Below are positions 7,130-15,143 of a stretch of 18,372 nucleotides of DNA, one piece after another. Each line of letters starts with the position of its first letter. Position 1 is the first letter of the stretch. Origin of the DNA: Candidatus Segatella albertsiae (GTDB lineage Bacteria; Bacteroidota; Bacteroidia; Bacteroidales; Bacteroidaceae); the NCBI GenBank assembly GCA_002451555.1, contig DKCU01000159.1, forward strand, positions 1 to 18,372, given 5' to 3'. The notes under the pieces were generated by a model. That model was not told where the DNA came from. It searched no databases and saw only the letters and a program-made list of their open reading frames with translations. A program made the translations under genes and the position numbers.

Positions 7130-8581
7130 CTAACGATAGAGCATCAGTGTACTCCACCCTAACTGGTCGAAAGCTCCAGAGTTATTACCATAACGACTGT
7201 CTCCAGGTCCACATTCCGGACGCATCTTGTCTGCCATCTGCTTCACATATTTAAAGCCTGAAGCCAGACCTTTTACTTTGGCATAATGATTATAGAAAAT
7301 TTCCCAACCTGGGCGAGCACCGCCACGACCACTGTCATTAGCCACCTTGGTATGGGTAGCCCCATGGCTTTTGTTCGCACAAGAGCAACCCTTACAATAA
7401 TAATAAGTATTGAAAGGAACTTGATCCGTATCTACAATCCAATTTCCCTCCTTGTTTCCATTGTCCGTACCATCACGTAGATTGCAGAGAGCGACATACT
7501 CACCAAGCTTCAAGAGCGCATTATCATTGGCAGAGAAAAAATCAATCTTACCATAAGACGGATTGGCTGTATAAAACGTATAAGCCATCTGAGCTAAATT
7601 CGCCAATACCATTGCCGACATTTCCGCATGTCCTTGGTCGCGTCCACTCTCTTGTGCCTGACAAATTTGCTCACCAGAACCAAGAGGGTCATCGAAAGTT
7701 CCTTGAATGAAGTTCTTGATACAACCATTCCCTACCCCATCATAGAAATAATCGACCACATAATCCACCATGTCACAATCCTCTGTCAAGATTCCTATCG
7801 CCATATAAGAAGCCATGTTCACCAAATCCCAGTTGCTCCAATAATGCAAGTCACAGACATTGGTAGCACCATGTTTTAAGAAACTAAGATTCTTCGGTGC
7901 AAAGACATCAAGCATCCATTGCTTATAAGCAGCCACATCCGTCTTCGACCATCCCTCATACGTCAACATGATTTCCGCCGCACAAGCGAAAGTATAGCCC
8001 TGGCAGCCTGCCGCTAACATCTGATTAGAGTCATTCGATGTGATTTTCTTACAGGTAGTTGCCCAAGCATTAAGAATCTCAATAGATTTTTTGGCATAAG
8101 CCTCATCTCCTGTCAATTTCCAAAGAATGGCCGTTTGATAGGCTGCAGCAGCATCACGCATGGCATACGTGTAGTTTTCCTTGTCGATGCCTGTCCCTGT
8201 AGGATCACCACGCACGATCAACTCTTGTGGTGAAGCACTTCGGGTTAGCGAAGAATAAGAGTTCTTTTTCAAAGCTTCAAACTCTTGCTTCACTTTGTCA
8301 GGTGCTGTACCATCGTCCAAGCTTGTCTTCACACGTTTGAAATCATCAGCAGAATACATGGCACAAGGATGAGGAAAGGCATACTTGGCCTGTGTTCTTT
8401 CCGTGTACATTTCCATCGCTTTTTCATGGGGGAAGGTCTGGTCTGGCTTGTCACTTGTCAGAGTCACATCGCAAATAGGAGAAAGCACTTCGACTACCTC
8501 CTGCGAAAAAGAAGGGATGGCAGCCCAAAGAGCCAATGCCATCCCTCCTAATTGAATATATTTTCCACTAATCTTTATCAT
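7130..8581 (-). CDS. Secreted alginate-lyase-family enzyme (PF05426) with a DNRLRE-domain stump
   Basis: The 483-residue protein has a signal peptide (1-26, ending IPSFS before Gln27) and no lipobox, so it should be soluble in the periplasm or secreted. Residues 27-67 match the start of the adjacent DNRLRE protein: 17 of 26 residues are identical without gaps (38-63, DVTLT...EKAxEMYTxRT). The domain then stops abruptly. From about 68 (AFPHPCAMYSADDF) to the end it is an all-helical lyase domain, closely similar to the lipoprotein lyase at 10240-11643. Likely active-site segments are HYWSNWDLVN (246-255) and ESGRDQGH (311-318, Arg314 and His318). A C-x2-C-x-C-x4-H-x3-H cluster spans 396-410. 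It would cleave a uronic-acid polymer by beta-elimination; alginate versus glucuronan is not decidable here. It is the last gene of the operon. Confidence 0.85.
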   Translation of the reverse strand: MIKISGKYIQLGGMALALWAAIPSFSQEVVEVLSPICDVTLTSDKPDQTFPHEKAMEMYTERTQAKYAFPHPCAMYSADDFKRVKTSLDDGTAPDKVKQEFEALKKNSYSSLTRSASPQELIVRGDPTGTGIDKENYTYAMRDAAAAYQTAILWKLTGDEAYAKKSIEILNAWATTCKKITSNDSNQMLAAGCQGYTFACAAEIMLTYEGWSKTDVAAYKQWMLDVFAPKNLSFLKHGATNVCDLHYWSNWDLVNMASYMAIGILTEDCDMVDYVVDYFYDGVGNGCIKNFIQGTFDDPLGSGEQICQAQESGRDQGHAEMSAMVLANLAQMAYTFYTANPSYGKIDFFSANDNALLKLGEYVALCNLRDGTDNGNKEGNWIVDTDQVPFNTYYYCKGCSCANKSHGATHTKVANDSGRGGARPGWEIFYNHYAKVKGLASGFKYVKQMADKMRPECGPGDSRYGNNSGAFDQLGWSTLMLYR

Positions 8582-8636
8582 ATTCTTATCCTTAGAATAT
8601 CATTTAAACACCATTTGAATGTCTTTTGGAAACTTC

Positions 8637-10070
8637 CTATTTTACAACGAACTTCTTGCCGTTCTTGATATAGATGCCAGCTGGCAAGTTAGTAGGATTC
8701 ATACGGATACCCTGTAGGTTATAAACATTACCATCACCATTGGCAGGAACATTTACAACAATATTCTCCACACCAGAAGTCCCCTTCTTGGTATAAACAA
8801 CAGTCAATTGAGGAACCAAGTCTTCCTTCTTAAACACGAGAGAAGCATCCTGCTTGTTTGTCACGTCACCAGTCTCCTTGGTATAAAACATCAACTGATC
8901 GGCAGAATTAGTATGTTCGATAAGCACTGCAAACGAATTGGTATCAAGGTCTTTCACAAAGCTCGTCAAGTCAATATAGTTCGTCCATGCATCTACAGTC
9001 TTAAAATCATCAGACACAGCATCGTTAGGGAATGATTTGTTGCCCTGCCCCTTTGCGGAATAAATACCTATCAGGTTTGTCTCCGTTCTTGCCGTAGCCA
9101 AGTTTGCCTCTTCTTTGTTATATGTTGTATTCTCGTTGAAATCAACATACTTATAAAGACTGAACGTACGAGAGCCTTTCGGACGCTCTGTCACCAAGCG
9201 GAGGGTAGCACTTGCAATCTCATGATTATTATCCAAAGCCTCAGCTGGGAACTTGAACGACATCAAGCCAACAAAATCTGTATTATCTTTTGATTTCAAC
9301 TCTAAAGTTGTCTTGTCACCATACTGGTTATTACCAGCATCCTTACGAACCCAAGTATCGGCTGTTGGTAAAGAGACATCTGTCTTTTGGTCCGCATCAA
9401 CTTCATAAACCACTGTCAATTGTGGATGCAAGTCATCGCCATTGAATGTGAAGTTAGGGGTTGCCTTGGTGTTAGTGACATCCGTTGCATCACTCGTATA
9501 GACCTTAATAGATGTCGTTGTACTCTCCGCTGCATTCAACAATACAAGATTTACATTTCCACCTACAGACTTCACATAGTCAGTAATGTCGATATTGTTC
9601 ACCCAATCTTCCAAGTTAGAAGAAGCAGGTGCATCGGTTACCGCCTGATTAGAAGTACCGTTCAATCTCACCTTGGCTATTGGCTCTTTCTCACGAGCGG
9701 CATTGATGTTGGCAATTTGACTATTATAAGTATCAGCATCTGAAACCTCTGCACCCAAAGCATAGATAGCCAAAGTACCCTTGGCACGTTCAGTAACAAG
9801 TTTCAAGTTGGCACTCTTAATGGCATATCCAGCCTTTACTGGCACTTGGAACGACATCAAGCCCAAATACTCTCTTGTGATTTCACCATCAGTACGAGAA
9901 GTGTACATCTCGATAGCTTTCTCCGTAGGCTTTGCTGCATCCTTAGCATCCGTTGTTAGAGTAACGTCACTCTTTACAGCTACAATCTCCTGCACGTCTT
10001 GAGCGATTGCTTGACCTGCTACCATGGCTAAAGCCATGCCCAACATTCCTTGAAGTAAATTTCTTTTCAT
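8637..10070 (-). CDS. Secreted protein with two DNRLRE (CBM96-like) domains
   Basis: The 477-residue protein has a signal peptide (1-23, ending GQAIA before Gln24). Two tandem copies of a beta-sandwich domain follow, about 31-224 and 228-427. Their matching segments are IKSANLKLVTERAKGTLAIY (84-103) with IASATLRLVTERPKGSRTFS (285-304), and PQLTVVY (216-222) with PQLTVVY (420-426). DVSLPTADTWVRKD and VGLMSFKFP are typical DNRLRE signatures; this family includes CBM96, some members of which bind alginate. The tail (434-477) has VYNLQGIRMNPTNLPAGIYI and ends KKFVVK, a C-terminal extension common in Prevotella secreted proteins and reminiscent of type IX secretion tails. No catalytic motif is seen. 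It probably binds the polysaccharide near the lyases. It lies between the two lyase genes. Confidence 0.8.
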   Translation of the reverse strand: MKRNLLQGMLGMALAMVAGQAIAQDVQEIVAVKSDVTLTTDAKDAAKPTEKAIEMYTSRTDGEITREYLGLMSFQVPVKAGYAIKSANLKLVTERAKGTLAIYALGAEVSDADTYNSQIANINAAREKEPIAKVRLNGTSNQAVTDAPASSNLEDWVNNIDITDYVKSVGGNVNLVLLNAAESTTTSIKVYTSDATDVTNTKATPNFTFNGDDLHPQLTVVYEVDADQKTDVSLPTADTWVRKDAGNNQYGDKTTLELKSKDNTDFVGLMSFKFPAEALDNNHEIASATLRLVTERPKGSRTFSLYKYVDFNENTTYNKEEANLATARTETNLIGIYSAKGQGNKSFPNDAVSDDFKTVDAWTNYIDLTSFVKDLDTNSFAVLIEHTNSADQLMFYTKETGDVTNKQDASLVFKKEDLVPQLTVVYTKKGTSGVENIVVNVPANGDGNVYNLQGIRMNPTNLPAGIYIKNGKKFVVK

Positions 10071-10139
10071 AATCTTCGTCTTTAGTTATTAATCATATAA
10101 TTATACTATCAATACGGAAACATAAACATCTTTACGTAA

Positions 10140-10210
10140 AAATCCCTCGCCAAAATCTATAAAGATTTCGAAACGAGGGATTTCCTAAAGATCGCTCATC
10201 AAAAAGCGAT
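10140..10210 (-). terminator. Nested and tandem hairpins between the lipoprotein lyase and DNRLRE genes
   Basis: On the minus strand the transcript leaves the lipoprotein lyase gene (stop at 10240) and meets a 6-bp hairpin (ATCGCT/AGCGAT at 10191-10196 and 10205-10210). A perfect 10-bp stem follows (AAATCCCTCG/CGAGGGATTT at 10140-10149 and 10174-10183), holding a nested 6-bp hairpin (10153-10158 with 10163-10168) and running into TTTTTAC. This could be a partial terminator, an RNA processing site or a 3'-end stabiliser. The palindrome TTTACGTAAA (10131-10140) comes next. No convincing promoter is visible before the DNRLRE gene; TATGTTTC is the closest -7-like sequence. Confidence 0.6.
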
Positions 10211-10239
10211 ACTTATTATAACGCTATTAAAACACTTTT

Positions 10240-11643
10240 CTAACGGTAGAGCATCAAGGTGCTCCAGCCCAACTGGTCGAAGGCTCCTGAGTTGCTGCCA
10301 TATCGACTATCACCAGGTCCACACTCAGGACGCATCTTGTCTGCCATCTGCTTGACATAGAGGAAGCCCGATGTCAAGCCTTTCACCTTGGCATAATGGT
10401 TATAGTAGATTTCCCAACCTGGGCGAACGCTACCACGACCGCTGTCATCAGCCAAAACCGTATGAATGGCACTGTGGTTCTTATCACGGCAAGTACAATT
10501 GACACAATACTCCAACTTATTAAATGGCATGTTAGTAGCAGAAACGAGCCACTGGCCTTGCTTATTGGCATTGTCAGTGCCATTGCGAAGGTTGCTTAAA
10601 GCCACATACTCGCCAAGCTTCAAGAGAGCATTGTCGTTGGCAGAGAAGAAATCGAGCTTTGCAACATCCGCATCTGCATTGAGTTTGTTCTGCTCATAGA
10701 GCGAGTAAGCCATCTGAGCCAAATTGGCTGTCACCATGGCCGACATCTGGGCGTGTCCTTGGTCACGACCACTCTCCTGGTCTTGCGCCAACATCTCGCC
10801 TGAGCCCAATGGGTCACTCAGCAAGTCACCATTGATAAGGTATTTGATGCAACCATTACCCTCTCCCTTGTAGAAGTAGTTGACCACATAGTTGACCATA
10901 TCGCTGTTCTCTGTCAAGATACCGATGGCCATGTAAGAACACATATTCACCAAGTCCCAGTTACTCCAGCAGTGCTTGGCACAAGTGTTGGCATCCTTAT
11001 GCTCCAAGAAGCTCTTGTTCTTAGGAGCAAATACATCAAGCATCCACTGCTTAAACTTAGCAACATCGTCAGACTCCCATCCTGTGTATGCCAACATTAC
11101 CTCCGCAGCACAAGCAAAAGTATAACCTTGGGCACCAGCAGCCAATACTTGGTTGGCATCATTAGAAGCAATTTTCTTACACTTAGCAGCCCAAGCATTC
11201 ATAATCTGAATGGACTTCTTGGCATAAGCCTCGTCACCAGAGAGTTTCCAGATAAGGGCTGTCTGATAAGCGGCAGCTGCATCGCGCATGGCATACGCAT
11301 AATTTTCCTTATCCAATCCCGTTCCCTTAGGGTCACCACGAACAATCAACTCCTGTGGTTCTGGCTCACGAGTCAAAGAAGAATAAGGACTGCTCTTCAA
11401 AGCTGCAAAAGCCTGGGTTACCTCTGGAATGGTATTGCCATCCAATTCCGCCTTCACACGAGCGAAGTCTTCAGCCGTGTACATGGCACATGGATGATTG
11501 AAAGTATATGTCGCTGTGACATCTGGATCCACAGGGGTCTCTGGCATGGTCAAGTCTATCGAACCAAACTCATTCTCTCTGCAAGAGGTTGGCAGCAACA
11601 TGAGTGCTGCCAAACCTGCTATAATAAAACTTTTCTTGTTCAT
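10240..11643 (-). CDS. Alginate-lyase-family lipoprotein (PF05426)
   Basis: The ATG at 11643 gives 467 residues and puts the lipoprotein signal (MNKKSFIIAGLAALMLLPTSC, lipid on Cys21) at the N-terminus; the upstream open codons are leader. A short linker (22-45) leads to the all-helical lyase domain (about 46-467). Likely active-site segments are HCWSNWDLVN (224-233) and ESGRDQGH (290-297, Arg293 and His297). A C-x2-C-x-C-x4-H-x3-H cluster lies at 380-394. Aligned with the secreted lyase at 7130-8581, it appears about two thirds to three quarters identical by eye, with the same SGAFDQLGWSTLMLYR end. It has no DNRLRE remnant. It is probably outer-membrane-bound, perhaps on the surface, and would make the first cuts in a uronic-acid polysaccharide. 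Confidence 0.87.
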   Translation of the reverse strand: MNKKSFIIAGLAALMLLPTSCRENEFGSIDLTMPETPVDPDVTATYTFNHPCAMYTAEDFARVKAELDGNTIPEVTQAFAALKSSPYSSLTREPEPQELIVRGDPKGTGLDKENYAYAMRDAAAAYQTALIWKLSGDEAYAKKSIQIMNAWAAKCKKIASNDANQVLAAGAQGYTFACAAEVMLAYTGWESDDVAKFKQWMLDVFAPKNKSFLEHKDANTCAKHCWSNWDLVNMCSYMAIGILTENSDMVNYVVNYFYKGEGNGCIKYLINGDLLSDPLGSGEMLAQDQESGRDQGHAQMSAMVTANLAQMAYSLYEQNKLNADADVAKLDFFSANDNALLKLGEYVALSNLRNGTDNANKQGQWLVSATNMPFNKLEYCVNCTCRDKNHSAIHTVLADDSGRGSVRPGWEIYYNHYAKVKGLTSGFLYVKQMADKMRPECGPGDSRYGSNSGAFDQLGWSTLMLYR

Positions 11644-11712
11644 AATTACAATACTTATTTTTATCAAAATACGTATTTCTCTTCTTGCTTACTTAATCTC
11701 AGATGTCTAAGA

Positions 11713-13251
11713 TTACTTGATAACCTCATAAGAGATACCATCCACATTCTTTACATAGTTCTGTACCTCCTCGATACTCTTGAAGCTCTGAATCCAATAT
11801 ACCTTGTAATCGAAGCTATGGTCAATCGTCTTGATGTCAGCATACTTCAACTGGAAGATGGTGAAACTAATGGATTCATTGGTTGGAGCAATACCACCCG
11901 TGCCAAATGCCACCTTGCTCAAGTCATAGATGAATACTCGGCTACCATCAGCACATTTCAACTCGTTGCTCCACTTATTGTTACCTCCACCAAGAGCCTT
12001 AAAATCCTTGCCACTCTCACTCTTACCTACAGCATCGAAGTTGAAGTTTCGACTGCTTACGCCTATGCCCAAGTCCTTGGCATCCTCGATCTTCACTGCA
12101 AGGATAGGATAGTTGCCTGCGTGGAGAGTGACAGGAAGGTCATACCACTTGAGGTCGGCACGCTGTGTGGTAGCGTTGCTGGCAGCTGTCGTGATGGTCA
12201 GATAGCCATCATGCCAGGTTTGACCTGCAGAAGCTGATGCCTTGTAGAAGCTGAAGTGGTTGGCATTATGGTATGTCTCACGTATCAAACCAGCAGGGAT
12301 ATTCAAGTCGATGCTACTGCTCTTACCGTTAGGAGTAGTTGCGGTGATTGTCACGGCGCCGAATCCCTTGAAGGTTACGACACCTGCATCTACGGTAGCT
12401 ACGCTCTCATCAGATGATGTCCAAGTAATCTTAGATGTCGTACACTCGGCTGGAACTGTAGTGTAAGCCAAGTTGAGCGTCTTCTCGTTCAAGGCGCAAT
12501 AATAACCCTTATCCACAGCATACTTCTGGTCGATGGTAATGTCCTCTGGATTTACGATCTGACGAATCTTGATGGTCTTCTCGCCAGAAACATTGGAACC
12601 ATCCAGGGCTGTAGCCTTCACTGTTACCTCTGAGAGAATCGCAGAAGACTCTTTGGCAGTCAACACACCTGTCATTGGGTCGATGGAAGCCGCATCGCCA
12701 TCCACACTCCACTTTACGGTTTTGTAGGTAGAGTTGTCAGGTGTGATGGTTGCATTCATGTGGAGCGTATCACCAGCATAGACTTCTTCCTTGGATGCAT
12801 TGACCTCTATAGCGGTGGCAGGACGCATCTCATTAGATACGACAATCTTCAGGTTGGCATTGATTCCGCTCCCAGAATGAAGTGCCTCTGGAGCGACCTG
12901 TACGATGGAATATCCATCGCCACTTACTGCAGTGACAAGTCCTTCATCAGATACGGTGGCAAAGTCAGCATTGGACGCCGTCCAAACCACATCCTTGAAG
13001 GTTACATCTTCCGGTGTCATCGTATAAGCCAACTGCAAAGTCTCGCCCTTGACCATTGGCAAGCATTTAGCTCCCGTAACATCGGTATAGACGAGTTGCT
13101 GATGTGCCTCATCGAGATTGAACTCGACCTTGGATGGGATGACGGCAGAGTAAAGGTTGCCGCCTGTCTCATCATCGCTACATGATGTCAGAGATGCGGT
13201 AGCCAAGCCCAACATCAGCATCATGGTATATATCTTATTATAACGTTTCAT
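11713..13251 (-). CDS. Big2-domain surface lipoprotein, putative glycan-binding protein
   Basis: The 512-residue protein has a lipoprotein signal (LATASLTSC, lipid on Cys24) followed by SDDE, an acidic stretch that in Bacteroidota favours export to the cell surface. Three bacterial Ig-like (Big2) domains follow, about 38-138, 144-231 and 236-318, each with the W(T/S)xxxxxxATV- or GVLTA-like pattern (VVWTASNADFATVSDEGLVT; VKWSVDGDAASIDPMTGVLT; ITWTSSDESVATVDAGVVTF). The C-terminal part (about 322-512) is a beta-rich domain with many aromatic residues (HFSFYKA, TWHDGYLT, YWIQSF) and resembles a Bacteroidota-specific module (possibly DUF4979). Position right after susD and this layout fit a surface glycan-binding protein in the SusE/F-like slot. 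The ligand is unknown. Confidence 0.82.
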   Translation of the reverse strand: MKRYNKIYTMMLMLGLATASLTSCSDDETGGNLYSAVIPSKVEFNLDEAHQQLVYTDVTGAKCLPMVKGETLQLAYTMTPEDVTFKDVVWTASNADFATVSDEGLVTAVSGDGYSIVQVAPEALHSGSGINANLKIVVSNEMRPATAIEVNASKEEVYAGDTLHMNATITPDNSTYKTVKWSVDGDAASIDPMTGVLTAKESSAILSEVTVKATALDGSNVSGEKTIKIRQIVNPEDITIDQKYAVDKGYYCALNEKTLNLAYTTVPAECTTSKITWTSSDESVATVDAGVVTFKGFGAVTITATTPNGKSSSIDLNIPAGLIRETYHNANHFSFYKASASAGQTWHDGYLTITTAASNATTQRADLKWYDLPVTLHAGNYPILAVKIEDAKDLGIGVSSRNFNFDAVGKSESGKDFKALGGGNNKWSNELKCADGSRVFIYDLSKVAFGTGGIAPTNESISFTIFQLKYADIKTIDHSFDYKVYWIQSFKSIEEVQNYVKNVDGISYEVIK

Positions 13252-13276
13252 AATTGTCTTTTCTTTAGAATGAATA

Positions 13277-13315
13277 ACTAAACATTAAACATTACTCATT
13301 AAACACTAAACATTA
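13277..13315. repeat. TAAACATTA repeats in the susD-to-Big2 gap
   Basis: TAAACATTA occurs at 13279-13287, 13286-13294 and 13307-13315. ACTAAACATTA occurs at 13277-13287 and 13305-13315, and the second copy overlaps the susD stop codon. On the coding strand it reads as TAATGTTTA units. No hairpin is formed. Confidence 0.6.
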
Positions 13316-15058
13316 TTTCTCCCAGCCAGGGTTCTGACCGATGTTTGGATTCAACTGCAATTGGTCGGATGGCAATGGGTAGAGATAAAGTTTATCATCC
13401 CACTTGCGGTTGTCGTAAAGGATGATGCAACCCTCGCTGTTAATCTGACGGCTCTGGTTTGTCCAAAGAGTCTCAAACTGAGTTCCCTTCCACTTAACAC
13501 CAAGTTGGTCTTGCGGCATCTCGATAGGAGCTGTTGCCCAACGCTTGAGGTCGTCGATACGATAGCCTTCGAAAGCCAACTCCACGGTACGTTCACGGCG
13601 TATTTCCTCTCTCATGCTCAAGCCATTGTTGTCAACCAAGGCGTTGCTCAACTTCACCATCTTTGGATTGGAACGAGCACGCACCAAGTTCAAACTCTTA
13701 TCGAGGTCGCTGTCTGAGATTCTTCCGTTCAACTCATAGACAGCCTCTGCAAAGTTAAGAAGCACTTCCGCATAACGGATTACAGGATAGTCCATGCACT
13801 CATATCGATCAGAAACCTGACGCTCTACAGCCCACTTATGAGTTTGGTAGCCACTGTTTGCACAAGCACCCACTTCCTTGGCACGTGCCAAGTCGGTATC
13901 ATCCCAAGCCGTACGGCAATGGTCTGCGGTGTTGTCCCAAAGTTTGGTACCTCTTGGAGCCAAGGTCGTCAGCATACGATTATCACGATTCTCAAACTCA
14001 GAGGTTGCCTTGTCATATCCCTTGAACTGAGAAGACTTCTCGATAGGGAGACCATCCTGACAAGCATAGAGGTTAGCCAACTTACGTGTTACATAAACAG
14101 CATTGGTACAGTATGCCTTGGTGATATTCAAGCCCACACCATCTGTGCTCTTATGGCGACGAGCCAAGATATACTCGGTATTGTCCTTGGTGGTCAAGCC
14201 AGCAGGATTACACTTCTCGTCTTCCAAGATAAACATATAGCGATAACTCTCCGTACCCAACTTATCGCTGTAGAAGAGCTTGTAACGTCCACCTTCAATA
14301 ACAGCCTTAGCAGCTGTCTTAGCGATTTCGAGCAACTGAGAAGAACGCTCTGTATTGTTGGTTGCTTGATAGCCATTGGTATGGAACTTCTGCCATGTAC
14401 CCTCATAAAGAGCGACACGAGACAAGAAAGCATTGGCAGCATCTTTGCAAAGACGACCTGCCTCAGAAGGGGTCTCTGGCAAACCCTCGGCTGCTTCCTG
14501 CAAGTCCTTCACACATTGGTCGATGACCAAGCCACGATCATCACGTGTGGCATTCATCGCAGGAGAATCCATATCCACAGGCTCTGTCAATAGGATGGCG
14601 TTGCCATAAAGCTGAACCAACTCGAAGTAGCAATAAGCACGGAAGAACTTTGCCTCAGCCACTGGAACTGCGATAGCACTCTGATTACCAAAATTCGCTG
14701 CATTCTTCAACAACAAGTTGGTATAGTAGATGTGCTTGTAGAGGTTCTTATAGTTGTTGTCCGACTGAGGAACGGTATTGGTTCCCTGACTATACACGTT
14801 GGCATTGGCACCAGCAATCAAGTCGCTTCGGGTGTCACTATGAGGACCATCGCTCACAGCATACTGATAGGAATCACCACTCTGGATATCGTGGGTATAG
14901 CTATAAAACTGGTTGGCGAACAACTGGAAGTTGGTAGCAGAAGACCAAACGGTATCGTCGTTCATCTGTGCCTCTGGCGAGAAGTCCAAGCAACTGGTCA
15001 TTGCCATCGCCATCAAACCCAAGCACGCCACCTTGATTGAATTATATCTTGTTTTCAT
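13313..15058 (-). CDS. SusD/RagB family surface glycan-binding lipoprotein
   Basis: The ATG at 15058 gives 581 residues and a clean lipoprotein signal (MKTRYNSIKVACLGLMAMAM followed by TSC, lipid on Cys23); the 17 codons upstream are leader. The family's helical TPR-like scaffold is visible, with KFFRAYCYFELVQLYGNAIL early on, YPVIRYAEVLLNFAEAVYEL in the middle and EEIRRERTVELAFEGYRIDD near the end, matching the PF14322 and PF07980 regions. The end LYPLPSDQLQLNPNIGQNPG is typical. SusD sits as a lid on the SusC transporter and delivers oligosaccharides to it. It follows susC by 85 bases, as expected for a SusC/SusD pair. Confidence 0.95.
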   Translation of the reverse strand: MKTRYNSIKVACLGLMAMAMTSCLDFSPEAQMNDDTVWSSATNFQLFANQFYSYTHDIQSGDSYQYAVSDGPHSDTRSDLIAGANANVYSQGTNTVPQSDNNYKNLYKHIYYTNLLLKNAANFGNQSAIAVPVAEAKFFRAYCYFELVQLYGNAILLTEPVDMDSPAMNATRDDRGLVIDQCVKDLQEAAEGLPETPSEAGRLCKDAANAFLSRVALYEGTWQKFHTNGYQATNNTERSSQLLEIAKTAAKAVIEGGRYKLFYSDKLGTESYRYMFILEDEKCNPAGLTTKDNTEYILARRHKSTDGVGLNITKAYCTNAVYVTRKLANLYACQDGLPIEKSSQFKGYDKATSEFENRDNRMLTTLAPRGTKLWDNTADHCRTAWDDTDLARAKEVGACANSGYQTHKWAVERQVSDRYECMDYPVIRYAEVLLNFAEAVYELNGRISDSDLDKSLNLVRARSNPKMVKLSNALVDNNGLSMREEIRRERTVELAFEGYRIDDLKRWATAPIEMPQDQLGVKWKGTQFETLWTNQSRQINSEGCIILYDNRKWDDKLYLYPLPSDQLQLNPNIGQNPGWEK

Positions 15059-15114
15059 TCTAATAATCTTTAAAAATGATTCATTATTATCTTGTCTCAC
15101 AAAAGTCAAGAGAA

Positions 15115-15141
15115 TTCTTCACTCTTCGTTCTTCACTCTTC
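15115..15141. repeat. 13-base direct repeat in the susC-susD gap
   Basis: TTCTTCACTCTTC occurs exactly at 15115-15127 and 15129-15141 with a single G between. On the transcript it reads GAAGAGTGAAGAA twice, starting 2 bases after the susC stop codon. A partial third unit (ACTT) runs into the stop codon. Confidence 0.7.
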
Positions 15142-15143
15142 AC

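Noticed and set aside
10972..12237. A 421-residue open frame on the plus strand
   Set aside because: It runs antisense across the lipoprotein lyase and Big2 genes, has no recognisable domain or signal, and is explained as a shadow of their codon usage.
13838..14593. A 251-residue plus-strand open frame
   Set aside because: It lies wholly antisense to susD and has no domain features.
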